From positions 109,460-124,154 of the forward strand of contig DNND01000064.1 in NCBI GenBank assembly GCA_003488005.1: a DNA stretch of 14,695 bases, given 5' to 3'. Positions 1 to 8,563 of the stretch are shown here, piece after piece (position 1 is the first letter of the stretch; each line of letters opens with the position of its first letter). The stretch comes from Blastocatellia bacterium (GTDB lineage Bacteria > Acidobacteriota > Blastocatellia > Pyrinomonadales > Pyrinomonadaceae). Made by a program: the position numbers and the translations under genes. The notes under the pieces are model-generated. The model was not told the origin of the DNA, did no database searches, and worked only from the letters and a program-made list of their open reading frames with translations.

Positions 1-218
1 ATCCGAATTGTGGCCGCTCCGGGCGCACCAGCCGGCGTCATGATTGTTACCACGTCTGGTGAGCCGGCGACGGCAGTCTTCACCAGCGCCGTGTTGCCGG
101 CAATCGTGACGGTGGGAGCGGCGCCGTTGGTGCTCAAGAGTCGCGCGCCGGTGATGGTCACGGTCGTGCCGCCGTGCTGACTGCCAGTAGAAGGCGTGAC
201 GCTGGTGATATCCGGAGC
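1..218 (-). other. IPT/TIG domain, cut by the left window edge
   Basis: From residue 2606 the protein reads APDITSVTPSTGSQHGGTTV, followed by a TITGARL strand, a VTIAGN strand and VVTIMTPAG. The P-x-x-G-x-x-x-G-G-T-x-V-T-I-x-G signature at the start is typical of IPT/TIG Ig-like folds found in cell-surface receptors and bacterial adhesins. The domain is nearly complete at base 1, so more domains probably follow outside the window. Confidence 0.85.
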
Positions 219-3200
219 ATCGACATCGAGCGTGAAGTTGATAATCCCGGTTGTCGAACTCGTGCCGAGGTTGTTCGTGATGATTGCCTGGACCGCATAT
301 GGTCCCTCGGCAAGCAAGGCCGGTGGCTGGTAAGTGATACTAGTGGCCGTCACGGTCGCCGGCACCTGGACCAGTGTCGAGCCTTGCGGAGCAAACAGCA
401 GTTTTGTGGCTGAAACATTCACGCCCGTATCGTCCGTGTACGAAACCGCGAACACGGGCTGGAGTGAAGAAGTGACGTACATGCCGTCAACGGCAGGCGC
501 GCCGCCGATCGTGAAACTGGAAATGGCTGGGCCGGAGTCGTCGATATCAAACGCAGCCGTGCGCAGAGCGCTCAGGTTCCCGGCGTTGTCCGCAACCCGC
601 ACGGTGATGTTGTGGTGTCCACCAGTCAGTGGATTAGCAGGCGTATAGCTAACCTGGCTACCGGTAACGGTCGCATTCTGCGTGACCACGATGTTGTCAA
701 GTGTAAGAACTACCGAGCTCGTCTTAATGCCCGAGAGATTGTCATGATAGGTAGCCGTGATCGTCGGCTTGTATTGGCGCACGATTGTGCCGTCAATCGG
801 CAGCGGATCGATAACGGGCGCTATCCGATCTTGCGTTGAGAACGTGCTCACGAAAACCTGCGCTTGCGTGTTGCCGCCGGCGTCGCGTTGTCCATTGACG
901 GTAACCGTGTAACGTGCGCTGTCGGCGAAAGCGCCTGACGGTGTAAAAGTGGCGACACGCTTCGCCGTGTCAAGTGCGTAAGTTCCCGCCAGCAGCGTTT
1001 GTGGTGGATCAAAAGCCGCAACGTGGATAACGTTTGCAAGACTGAGACTCGGGTCAACAGGCTCGTTGAACGTTACAACTACGCTTGCTTCAGGAGCAAT
1101 CTCCGTAGCGTTGTTTGCCGGAACGATCGTCGTGACGCTCGGCGCCGTTTCATCAGCAGTCGTGAAGGTCGAGTTGAACGCGGTAGCGAGTCGCAGGCCC
1201 GCGCGATCTTCAAGCTGAGTGCTGACGAAAACCTTGTAAGTTGCGCTCTCGACTAAACGACCGGGCGGCGTAAGTGTTGCGACTCGGCCATCGCTTGAAA
1301 GTGTAAGAGCGGCGCCAATACTTGAGTTGTTGAGTTGGAGTTGGAGCGTGCTGGTATTGACGCTGCTGGTTTCAGCCGGTTCCGAGAACGTTATGGTGAC
1401 GACAGTTCCATTCGTCGGCAACGACGACGCACTGTTTGCCGGCACGACTGAAGCAACCGTGATCGGTGTGCTGTCCAGCAGCATGGCGCCGACATCGACT
1501 GTCTGTCCGTTGGTGGCGAGCGCAATGTTTTTCGCGCGCGCAACCCCTCCCGAAACTTCGTCCTTAACCAGGATGTCCAGCGTTCCCAACGGAACATTAT
1601 TCAAAGTCCAGATGCCCTGGGCGTTGGTGTGGGAATAGAAAGTGAGCGAGCCGCTGGAACGGAACAGCGTCACGGATGCTGTCGCGCCCTGCACCGGTAC
1701 CGCTCCGTCTGCTGTTTGAACCAGGCCAGTTACCGTGGCCGCAGCTTCCAAGCGCAATTGCAAATTCGTAGTCTGGCCCGGCAACACGTCTCCGGAAGCT
1801 GAGCCGACACCCACGCGTCCGGGTACTGTCAGGCGTAATGAGAAGTGCCCAACGGGCGCGCCGGCTATTTCAAAGTGGCCATTGGCTTGCACCGAGGCGT
1901 TAAGAACGATCGCCGGACTCCAGGCATCGTTAGTGAAAGCAACTGTGCCGGAAGTAAGTGGCGCGCCGTTGTTATCAAGGGCCTCACCCGAAACGATGCC
2001 AACTCCAGCCAGCGTCACGTTGGCCGTGACTGTACCCCCGGCTACGAAACCCGTAACCGGAGCAGCTTCGCCGCGGTCGTAACCGACCGGAGCTTCAGCG
2101 CGAACGATTATCGCTCCCAGGGGAACAAATCCGAGCGAGTAAATTCCCTGGTCGTTCGTCGCCGTGTGGAAGACGCGGCCGGCGACGGTGATTGTCACTT
2201 GGGCGCCGGGCACGCGCTCAGTTCCGCCGAAGAGGAAGACGGTTCCAGTCACCGTCTGACTCGGTTCGAGTGAGATATTGACGATTGTATCGGGCAAAGG
2301 CTCGACAGTTCCCGAGACGGTGCCGGAAGCTGAGCCGGTCTGACCTCCGGGCGCATCAGCCACGCTGATTACAAAACGGCCGGCGGGAATTCCAGTGAAA
2401 CGGTAATGACCAGTCGGATCGGTCGTCGCAAACAGATTGGCGCCGCGCACACCCGAGCCGTCGGCATAAATACGAACGGACGCGTGGTCCACGCCGACGC
2501 CGTTTGCGGTGACTTGTCCACTGACGGCTCCGACCGGCAGCAGCGAGACGTTTACGATTGCAATCTGACCTTGTGTGCTAATGGTGCCCGCGGCGCGGCC
2601 GACGCGTCCGGTGTGGTTGTCAAACGCATCAAGCGTGAAGTCACCGGTCGGCACGTTAACGAATGTGAATTTTCCTGTATCCGGTTCTTCGGAAGTGACG
2701 GTGAAACCAACGGAGCGGCCGCCGACACTCAATTGCACGTCAGCGAGACTGATCGCGGTAGTTCCATCCGGCAGATAAACGTGGCCCTCGACGTTGCCGG
2801 TCGCTTGCAGCTGAACGGAAACGTCAACCGTCGACCCCAGCGACACTCTTGCCGAGACGCGTCCGCCGAGTCCGAACCTTGTGGCTGAGATCGCATACGA
2901 ACCTTCCGGCAAGTTGTTGAAAGTCACTTGCCCATTGCTGCCGACCGGCACTTCGGCGAAGCGATGCACGTTTGGATAATCGGTGCCGTCGATGGTTACG
3001 CTGCCGCCCGTCGCCGGTTGGCCCGCGCCGTCCAACACCTGAACGCGCAGGTTGCCGGTTCCGAGCAAGCGCAGATCAAACAGCGCGTCTTTATTCCGTT
3101 CGACGGCGACGTTGATCCGGTTCATGTTGCCGGTAACAGGATCTGTGGCCGTGAGTTGGTAACCACCCGCGGAGAAGACCTCTCCGAATTCGTAGTGGCC

Positions 3201-6200
3201 ATTGTCATCGGTGCGTACGGTTGCCTCGGCAAGCGAGCCGCCGCTCAGCGTCACACGAATACCTGGACCAACCAGAGTCGTGCCGTCCGGTTGATAGACA
3301 TTGCCCTGAATCTTTCCTGCCAGCGTGCTGACGAGAACGAGGTTGGTTTCTTCATTGCCACCGGGTGGCAGCGTCCCGCCGTTGCTTACCCTGGTGGGGA
3401 AGAACACGTTGGAAGTGGTGATGCGATAGGTTCCCGGATTGACGCCGCTTACCGAATACGAGCCATCGACCGCGGATTGAGTTGAGAGCGGCGGGTCGGT
3501 TGAAAGCAGGCCCCAACTAAATCCCTGGGTCATGTCGGGACGGGGAACATAAAGACTCAATTGAGCAAGCGTCGGTGTGACGCCGTCTGGTTGATAAACC
3601 TTGCCGTGAATTGTTCCGGGACGGAAAGTAGCATCGCGCGTCAACGTTTCGCCGGGCGCCAGCTTAACCGACGTGTTGAGTGCGTAACCCTTTGACGGGT
3701 CGACAAAGCGCAGGAGTAGTTCGCCTGGCTGGACCCTCGGGATCGTGTAATGGCCCTGAGCGTCGGTATCAACAATGACGAAGCCATCCGCCGAAACTTT
3801 GACACCAGCCGCGGGCACAACCGCCGACGTGCCTTCCTTAACGAGATAGACCGTGCCTTGCAGCGCGCTCGGGCGCTGGATCACGATGTCGGTGCCGTTG
3901 GTCGTTTGGCCGATAGTGACGGTGGCTTGCGCCGAGCCCGAACGCTGCGTCGCGGCATCGTAAGCAGAGATAGTCTTCACGCCGGCGGGCAAACTCTGCA
4001 GCGTATAGTTACCCAGACTGTCCGTTTGCACTCCACGTCCGGCACTGCTTACAAAGACATTTGCCAGTGGCGTGCCCACGTCGTCGGTGACGCGGCCGCT
4101 GACAGACCCAAAGCCCGGTAAGGTGATCACGAGTCCGTTGACTGCCGGTATGGAATTGGTCAGTTGGACATTTTGAGTAACGATGAGACCGGTTACGTAA
4201 TCAGTAACCTCGAGCTTGACGGCGCCCACCGGCAGATTCTCGATCCTGAAACTGCCATCGCGATCGGCAAAGGCATAACCAACCGCAGTTGCCCCGTCGC
4301 TGCGAGTTGTGTGGAAACCTGCAATCACTTCATAGGCTACGACTAATGCTCCCGGAGCGATCGTTTGGTCGGCATGAAACACGTGACCACTCACAGCTCC
4401 GGCGATGTTTTGCAGAGAGACGTTGATGAAAGCTGTCTGGCCAGGTCCGGTAATTGTGCCGGCGTTGAAGCCTGAAGCATTGTGCGCAGTTCCCTCGCCC
4501 ACTGCGAGCACGGATACGTTGCCAACTGGAACATCTTTCGCGACGTAGTGGCCTGCTGCGTCCGCCTGCACAACCTTGGTCCCTACAACATCCAGATCAG
4601 GCACGACGCGCACGAAAGCTTTCGGCATCGGCTGGCCGCCACTGGTGATGTTGCCTTCAACGTTTCCACGCGCCAGGAAGACCATGTCCAGCACCATGTG
4701 CTGACCGTCATAAGCGACCGCGGAAGTCAATCGTTTCTCCGAATGCGTGGTGGGATTGTTGACCGTTACATTCAGCGGCGCGCAATCGCCGTCACGCACG
4801 TAGTCGATTTCATAACGTCCCTGCGCGTCGGTGTATTTGAGGACGATCGGAGTTGGCGGCGGCGGCAAAGCTATCACTGACGGGTCCGGACACTCCTGTG
4901 CCCAGGTGATTACCGGAGCATGGACCACGGGCGTGCCGTCGGCATTCACGACCCGGCCAGTTAGATAAGCGCCCGGCGGTATGCCTTCCGGTGAAACTCG
5001 CGCGCCGATGGTCGTAGTCGACGGCGATGGAGAGAGCGGCAAACGTCTGGTGTCAGCCAGACTGCTGATGGTGAGGTCTCGATCAATATAAGGACCAATT
5101 GTCGAATCGAGTTTCAGAAAAACGAAACGGTTACCGTAATCAATCTTGGCGCCGGTAACGTTAATAGGATCGCCGACCTGCTGCGCCGGGTTGGAACCCT
5201 TCAAGACGCCCCCGCCAATTTTGTAGCGGGACAAGGTTTGGGCCTGATCCTGCAACATCGGCTTGGAAAACAACACTCCGATCAAGCGGCCGTACTTATC
5301 TCCACCGGCTACCACGCTCGGCGTAACCTGAATAACGCCCACCACGCGCGGCGAGGGCTGGTTCAGTGTGGTCGAGTCGGCGGTTGTGCTAGCAGCTTGC
5401 CATGAACCCTCCCGGAATTCTTCGAGTATCGGTAGGCTGTTCAAGCTCAACGGCTTGAATCGCACGCGATATTTTCCGCCTTGCGTAATATGTATTCCGC
5501 TCCAGGAGATTTGGCTGTAGGCCTGGCTGGTCGTCGGGACCACCAGAGATAAATCAACTATTCCTGTATGCCAACCATTCAATTCCAGTGTCCAGTTATC
5601 AATGATCGGATTTGATATTACGAGCATCTGGCCGCCGTCAGTAACGGCTCCGGTGATAACGTCCGTGTGGGCCACTCGCATTGAACTGCCCTGGGCCAGG
5701 TCGCCGTCGCGCTCGTCTGCAATGGCGCCGAAGCCGACTAGTTTACCGTGGCTGTCGACGAACCGTACGCCTGCGACCGGTTGCCCATTCGCTTGTGTGA
5801 CCAGCGCCGAAATAAATCGCGAACGCGGCAACTCGGTATTGGCAAACTCACGATGGAACTCGAGCCCTGAAATAGAGGACGATCCAGCATTCAGACGCTG
5901 GAAAGTTTCAGCGCCGATACTATCGAACCAGTCATAGCCCGACTGCGTGTTTCGTTGGGCGTCGGCGAATCCCGGATCAGGAGTGTCCTGAAGCTCACCT
6001 AGCCAATCACGTAAAACAGTATCGAGCGAAACACTAACCGGCTCACCGAAGTCTACGCGCATGCCGGCGATGCCTAGTTCTACGGCCCGATTAACCACCG
6101 TCTGTTTCGTCACCTTCGTCACACCCTGCGGCAACGAACCGGCTGGAGCGTTGGCAATGCTCCATCCCTGGCCCAACAACCCCCGGGCGGCTTCGACCAC

Positions 6201-8033
6201 GTTCGGCGGTAAATGCCTGACGGGTTCGGGAAGGATTAATGAATCGGGGGACAGCGGGATATTGCGATCGCCGACGCCCGTAACCAGGGCCAGTCCGGCG
6301 CTGATGCCATCGCCAACTTTGACGTACGACGCAGTCACCTCGCCGGTGACGCTGGCTCGAAGACGCCACTTGACCGTAGCCGATTGGCCGCGCGGTATGT
6401 TGGTAGCAAAGTTGCGCCGGCCGGTGTCCTGACCGACAAACTCCGCCCCGCTAATGCTGTTCGGTGGAAGCTGTGCAAACGCGCCATTGATGTCAGTCTG
6501 TCCGGAGTTGTAAATCGTCATCCCCAGGTCATACTGGGTGCCCGCACGCACAACACCCGGATGTGTAAACGTGACCGCAAAGCTCGCGTCGCGAACCAGT
6601 ACCGCGCCGGGAACCGTGCCGCTTACCTTTACTGGCCCACTCGGCAACCCTTCAAGCATCGCCTCGAGATCAAAACTTATGGGATGGAGTCCTTCTTTCA
6701 GACCTTCGAGCAGAAAAGAAGCCTGACCGAATTGGCCCGCGGAAAAACTTGTCGTGTCGTCGCCTGTCCCGTACTTGTTGTCCGGACCAAGGCCGTGCAG
6801 ATCAAGCTCTACAACTCTGCCGCCGGTTTGTGTCTCGGCAATGCGCAACGGATCATCTGACGTATCCGCCGGCGTGCCGCTATCCGGAAGGTGTGCCTTA
6901 GCTCGCAGGCTGTGAATGACGAGGGGCGTTCCGTTTGGCGCACCGTTTCCTACGATGACAATGGCTTCAAAGAATTGATGAAGAAAACCGACGCGGCCGG
7001 GAAAAACTATTACGCCGGGAATTTTGGGAAGCGCTTCACCTCCCCCGGGGGGCGTACCCGAAGGCTCGCCGTCTGGCCCTTCTGGCTGGAGCAGTATGGG
7101 ATACACAGTTGGTATATCGACGCCCGGACCACTAACCGAAGGAATGCCGATCACGGGACGCGGATCGGTCACGCCGACCTGGGGAAACGCGACGGGAATG
7201 TTGATCGTTTGCGGCGTCGAGGTCGTCGCTATACCGAGCGTGAAGTTAAAAGCCTGGTATGAATCGTCTGTGATGTTGATTCCTGCCTGGATAATCTCGT
7301 CATAGTTCAACTCATGAACTTCAACCTGCGAAATCAGCAGTCGCTCAATTACAACAATGCCGCACGAGTCAGGCGTGACTGAGGTCACCACAGCCTGGTC
7401 AGGTGTGCTTACATCGACCACCCGCAGGTTGCGGACCAGGTGATCTCCGGCATTGCTAAGCGGCGGTATATTTAACGGCTGGCCAATCAAAGCCTCCAGC
7501 GCGAGCGGCACCGTCAACGAGGGACCGGTTAGTTCGCCGCGCACACGGTAGTTTGGATTTAAAGCCGCGATGATGCTGGAAGGATCGGTGCCCTCCGGTA
7601 CTCGCACGCTGGTGTGGATGGAGGTCGGAGTGTTTTTGGGAACCGTCAATGATGCCGGATCAACCGTTACCGCCAACCCGAGTAAATCGAAATCGGCGAC
7701 GGCCAGGGTGGGTGACAGAATATTGCTTATCTCTGTTCCTGTGCTCAGGCCCTTACCAGACTTGCTCTGCGGCCCGCTGCTGCTGGTCCCTGGGCGACTG
7801 CTGTCCCGGCGCTGTGGTGTTCGCTTCGGCGTAACTCCCGAGCTTCGCGTGCCGGGTTGCTGGCCACCGGATTGAATGGGATTCTGCAGTGTGGCGCTCA
7901 CGGAGAATGCAAACGCCATGAGCAGCACCAGCGTTATGCCCAACCAATTTCTTAGTGAGCTTCTGATGCCTGACTGTTTGCCCGACTGTTTTCGGCGAAG
8001 GTGTTTGGCCGCAGTCGGGTTCTTTCGTGCCAT
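1..8033 (-). CDS. Giant secreted modular protein: signal peptide, 13 carboxypeptidase-regulatory-like repeats, Ig-like and IPT/TIG domains; C-terminus beyond window
   Basis: Reading the minus strand from the ATG at 8033 gives one uninterrupted frame to base 1: 2677 complete codons and no stop, so the C-terminus is missing. The start is well fixed: upstream the same frame has no ATG, GTG or TTG before a TGA at 8096-8094. Layout by residue: signal peptide 1-47; basic Ser/Gly/Pro/Arg linker about 48-104; unrecognised N-terminal region about 115-300; Gly/Pro linker near 330; a D418-NKYGTGDD acidic loop; a CARDB/DUF11-like beta domain about 483-575; an SbsA-like Ig segment about 897-1002; thirteen tandem repeats 1022-2186; four Ig-like domains 2187-2605; an IPT/TIG domain from 2606. 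Cysteine is rare. No catalytic motif is visible. Known members of these domain families form stalks, adhesins or spacers on secreted proteins, so a surface or secreted structural role is inferred. The missing end could carry a sorting signal, RHS/YD repeats or an effector domain; I cannot tell which. Confidence 0.93.
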   Translation of the reverse strand, partial: MARKNPTAAKHLRRKQSGKQSGIRSSLRNWLGITLVLLMAFAFSVSATLQNPIQSGGQQPGTRSSGVTPKRTPQRRDSSRPGTSSSGPQSKSGKGLSTGTEISNILSPTLAVADFDLLGLAVTVDPASLTVPKNTPTSIHTSVRVPEGTDPSSIIAALNPNYRVRGELTGPSLTVPLALEALIGQPLNIPPLSNAGDHLVRNLRVVDVSTPDQAVVTSVTPDSCGIVVIERLLISQVEVHELNYDEIIQAGINITDDSYQAFNFTLGIATTSTPQTINIPVAFPQVGVTDPRPVIGIPSVSGPGVDIPTVYPILLQPEGPDGEPSGTPPGGGEALPKIPGVIVFPGRVGFLHQFFEAIVIVGNGAPNGTPLVIHSLRAKAHLPDSGTPADTSDDPLRIAETQTGGRVVELDLHGLGPDNKYGTGDDTTSFSAGQFGQASFLLEGLKEGLHPISFDLEAMLEGLPSGPVKVSGTVPGAVLVRDASFAVTFTHPGVVRAGTQYDLGMTIYNSGQTDINGAFAQLPPNSISGAEFVGQDTGRRNFATNIPRGQSATVKWRLRASVTGEVTASYVKVGDGISAGLALVTGVGDRNIPLSPDSLILPEPVRHLPPNVVEAARGLLGQGWSIANAPAGSLPQGVTKVTKQTVVNRAVELGIAGMRVDFGEPVSVSLDTVLRDWLGELQDTPDPGFADAQRNTQSGYDWFDSIGAETFQRLNAGSSSISGLEFHREFANTELPRSRFISALVTQANGQPVAGVRFVDSHGKLVGFGAIADERDGDLAQGSSMRVAHTDVITGAVTDGGQMLVISNPIIDNWTLELNGWHTGIVDLSLVVPTTSQAYSQISWSGIHITQGGKYRVRFKPLSLNSLPILEEFREGSWQAASTTADSTTLNQPSPRVVGVIQVTPSVVAGGDKYGRLIGVLFSKPMLQDQAQTLSRYKIGGGVLKGSNPAQQVGDPINVTGAKIDYGNRFVFLKLDSTIGPYIDRDLTISSLADTRRLPLSPSPSTTTIGARVSPEGIPPGAYLTGRVVNADGTPVVHAPVITWAQECPDPSVIALPPPPTPIVLKYTDAQGRYEIDYVRDGDCAPLNVTVNNPTTHSEKRLTSAVAYDGQHMVLDMVFLARGNVEGNITSGGQPMPKAFVRVVPDLDVVGTKVVQADAAGHYVAKDVPVGNVSVLAVGEGTAHNASGFNAGTITGPGQTAFINVSLQNIAGAVSGHVFHADQTIAPGALVVAYEVIAGFHTTRSDGATAVGYAFADRDGSFRIENLPVGAVKLEVTDYVTGLIVTQNVQLTNSIPAVNGLVITLPGFGSVSGRVTDDVGTPLANVFVSSAGRGVQTDSLGNYTLQSLPAGVKTISAYDAATQRSGSAQATVTIGQTTNGTDIVIQRPSALQGTVYLVKEGTSAVVPAAGVKVSADGFVIVDTDAQGHYTIPRVQPGELLLRFVDPSKGYALNTSVKLAPGETLTRDATFRPGTIHGKVYQPDGVTPTLAQLSLYVPRPDMTQGFSWGLLSTDPPLSTQSAVDGSYSVSGVNPGTYRITTSNVFFPTRVSNGGTLPPGGNEETNLVLVSTLAGKIQGNVYQPDGTTLVGPGIRVTLSGGSLAEATVRTDDNGHYEFGEVFSAGGYQLTATDPVTGNMNRINVAVERNKDALFDLRLLGTGNLRVQVLDGAGQPATGGSVTIDGTDYPNVHRFAEVPVGSNGQVTFNNLPEGSYAISATRFGLGGRVSARVSLGSTVDVSVQLQATGNVEGHVYLPDGTTAISLADVQLSVGGRSVGFTVTSEEPDTGKFTFVNVPTGDFTLDAFDNHTGRVGRAAGTISTQGQIAIVNVSLLPVGAVSGQVTANGVGVDHASVRIYADGSGVRGANLFATTDPTGHYRFTGIPAGRFVISVADAPGGQTGSASGTVSGTVEPLPDTIVNISLEPSQTVTGTVFLFGGTERVPGAQVTITVAGRVFHTATNDQGIYSLGFVPLGAIIVRAEAPVGYDRGEAAPVTGFVAGGTVTANVTLAGVGIVSGEALDNNGAPLTSGTVAFTNDAWSPAIVLNASVQANGHFEIAGAPVGHFSLRLTVPGRVGVGSASGDVLPGQTTNLQLRLEAAATVTGLVQTADGAVPVQGATASVTLFRSSGSLTFYSHTNAQGIWTLNNVPLGTLDILVKDEVSGGVARAKNIALATNGQTVDVGAMLLDSTPITVASVVPANSASSLPTNGTVVTITFSEPAETSSVNTSTLQLQLNNSSIGAALTLSSDGRVATLTPPGRLVESATYKVFVSTQLEDRAGLRLATAFNSTFTTADETAPSVTTIVPANNATEIAPEASVVVTFNEPVDPSLSLANVIHVAAFDPPQTLLAGTYALDTAKRVATFTPSGAFADSARYTVTVNGQRDAGGNTQAQVFVSTFSTQDRIAPVIDPLPIDGTIVRQYKPTITATYHDNLSGIKTSSVVLTLDNIVVTQNATVTGSQVSYTPANPLTGGHHNITVRVADNAGNLSALRTAAFDIDDSGPAISSFTIGGAPAVDGMYVTSSLQPVFAVSYTDDTGVNVSATKLLFAPQGSTLVQVPATVTATSITYQPPALLAEGPYAVQAIITNNLGTSSTTGIINFTLDVDAPDITSVTPSTGSQHGGTTVTITGARLLSTNGAAPTVTIAGNTALVKTAVAGSPDVVTIMTPAGAPGAATIR
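219..1475 (-). other. Block of four Ig-like domains, the first two SbsA-like
   Basis: Residues about 2187-2296 and 2297-2404 have the SbsA-type Ig pattern. Each starts VVPAN or IVPANNATE, continues with a strand like VVTITFSEP or VVVTFNEPV, then a strand such as RVATLTPPG or RVATFTPSG, then a late strand such as ATYKVFVS or ARYTVTVNG, and closes with FTTADE or FSTQD. Residues about 2405-2499 (PVIDPLPIDGT, then HDNLSGIKTSSV, HNITVRVADNAGN) match a bacterial Ig domain with a D-N-x-S-G-I loop. Residues about 2500-2605 form a related Ig-like domain (SYTDDTGVNVS, then YAVQAIITNNLG). The block extends the rod towards the C-terminus. Ligand binding cannot be judged from sequence. Confidence 0.8.
1476..4970 (-). 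repeat. Thirteen tandem carboxypeptidase-regulatory-like (CarboxypepD_reg/Cna-B-type) repeats inside the giant protein
   Basis: Units begin at about residues 1022, 1124, 1213, 1310, 1390, 1474, 1574, 1661, 1747, 1836, 1927, 2013 and 2100, and the array ends near 2186. Units are 80-102 residues long. Each opens with a strand like AVSGHV, TVTGTV or NVEGHV, then a short loop often reading PDGT or NGxP. Each then has a D-x-x-G-x-Y/F turn (TDAQGRYEI, TDDNGHYEF, TNDQGIYSL) followed by a P-x-G turn (NLPVGAV, GIPAGRF, FVPLGAI). This is the signature of the transthyretin-like carboxypeptidase regulatory fold. In the first unit the loop carries two cysteines (in AQECPD and GDCAP) that could form a disulfide. 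Tandem beta-sandwiches of this kind usually make an extended rod that displays terminal domains away from the cell. Confidence 0.88.
7893..8033 (-). other. N-terminal signal peptide of the giant secreted protein
   Basis: Residues 1-29 form an unusually long, strongly basic n-region with many Lys and Arg (K4, K10, R13, R14, K15, K19, R24, R28). A hydrophobic core follows from about W30 to V45 (WLGITLVLLMAFAFSV). It ends in S44-V-S-A47, which fits signal peptidase I cleavage after A47. The next stretch is Gln, Ser, Gly, Pro and Arg rich and looks like a disordered secreted linker. Sec-dependent export is inferred. No lipobox cysteine is present, so it is not a lipoprotein. An uncleaved membrane anchor is the main alternative. 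Confidence 0.8.
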
Positions 8034-8045
8034 TGGGTTTGCAGT

Positions 8046-8050
8046 CTCCC
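8046..8050 (-). promoter_or_regulatory. Weak Shine-Dalgarno of the giant secreted protein
   Basis: The minus strand reads GGGAG, 12 nt before the ATG at 8033-8031. The motif is short and the spacing is at the long end, so this is a weak ribosome site. It is supported mainly because no other start codon exists in frame between the ATG and the upstream stop. Confidence 0.45.
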
Positions 8051-8409
8051 GGTCGGAAATGAGGACTTTCCAAAACTGAAAAGTAGCTGCGCATCAGCCA
8101 CGCACTCCAACGCTAATTCATAAGGACGCGAATCAACTTCGCTTGCGTCGGAACTCACCGTTTCTGAAGCACTGAGCGGGCGTGCGCGCCGTTTCTCTAG
8201 AAATAACTTTAGGAATTGGTACTACTTCATCGTGGAGGAAGTGCGATCTGTGTCTTCCCGTGAAAACGTTGAAGGTTCCCTGCTGACTTCTCTGGTAATC
8301 GCTTTCGAATGGTCAAGGAGAGAATGCTCTCGCCACCTAACAGCTTGGACCCAATGTTCACCTATCGCTGATCGGGAAGAGAGTCGTAAACCTTAGGAGT
8401 TCATTAGCC

Positions 8410-8444
8410 GGTTTTCCTCGTGAGATTAGGATCACAGGAAAACC
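8410..8444 (-). promoter_or_regulatory. Bipartite perfect inverted repeat (13-bp stem with one bulged base)
   Basis: On the plus strand GGTTTTCCT (8410-8418), an unpaired C, then GTGA (8420-8423) face TCAC (8432-8435) and AGGAAAACC (8436-8444) across an 8-nt loop (GATTAGGA). All 13 pairs are Watson-Crick. There is no T tract on either side, so it is a poor match to a classical intrinsic terminator. It may be a leader RNA structure, a protein-binding palindrome or a U-tract-less terminator. It sits almost midway between the two giant genes, about 365 bp upstream of the secreted protein's start. Confidence 0.5.
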
Positions 8445-8528
8445 TTGCGCATGAAACGGATGGTGCGGAATCGCAGCCTTGAACGGGAAGGGTCTGCTTA
8501 TTCAGCACTAACATGTGAAAGCGCGCGC

Positions 8529-8563
8529 AGACTACATTAGCGCTTGCTCTAAGTCAACGTCAA
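8529..8563 (-). promoter_or_regulatory. Tentative sigma-70-like promoter for the secreted giant gene
   Basis: The minus strand carries two overlapping TTGAC boxes. TTGACG (8563-8558) is followed after 18 nt by TAATGT (8539-8534). TTGACT (8557-8552) is followed after 17 nt by TAGTCT (8534-8529). The -35 boxes are good, but both -10 boxes match the consensus at only three positions. If used, the transcript would have a leader of about 490 nt containing the 8410-8444 hairpin. This is inference, and sigma preferences of the host are unknown. Confidence 0.22.

Noticed and set aside
2928..3485. 185-codon plus-strand open frame, and other plus-strand frames of 60-160 codons between 174 and 7875
   Set aside because: They lie antisense to the continuous, domain-rich minus-strand frame. 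Their translations show no domain and odd Arg/Ala-rich composition, as expected of GC-rich shadow frames.
7753..8094. 113-codon minus-strand frame starting just upstream of the secreted giant gene
   Set aside because: It overlaps the signal peptide in another frame. The correct frame is the one with a hydrophobic core, cleavage site and 8 kb without stops.
7952..8158. 68-codon minus-strand frame (GTG start) overlapping the start of the secreted giant protein
   Set aside because: It has no ribosome site, and most of it lies in another frame of the real gene and its leader. A leader-peptide role cannot be excluded but has no support.
8221..8340. Possible cyclic-di-GMP (GEMM) riboswitch, suggested by CCATTCGAAAG on the minus strand
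   Set aside because: The conserved GACGCAAAGC segment and second stem are absent, so the match is only a short coincidence.
8423..8436. CRP-like operator (TGTGA and TCAC half sites) within the spacer palindrome
   Set aside because: The half sites on the minus strand are separated by 8 nt rather than the 6 of the CRP consensus, and the symmetry is better explained as part of the longer hairpin.
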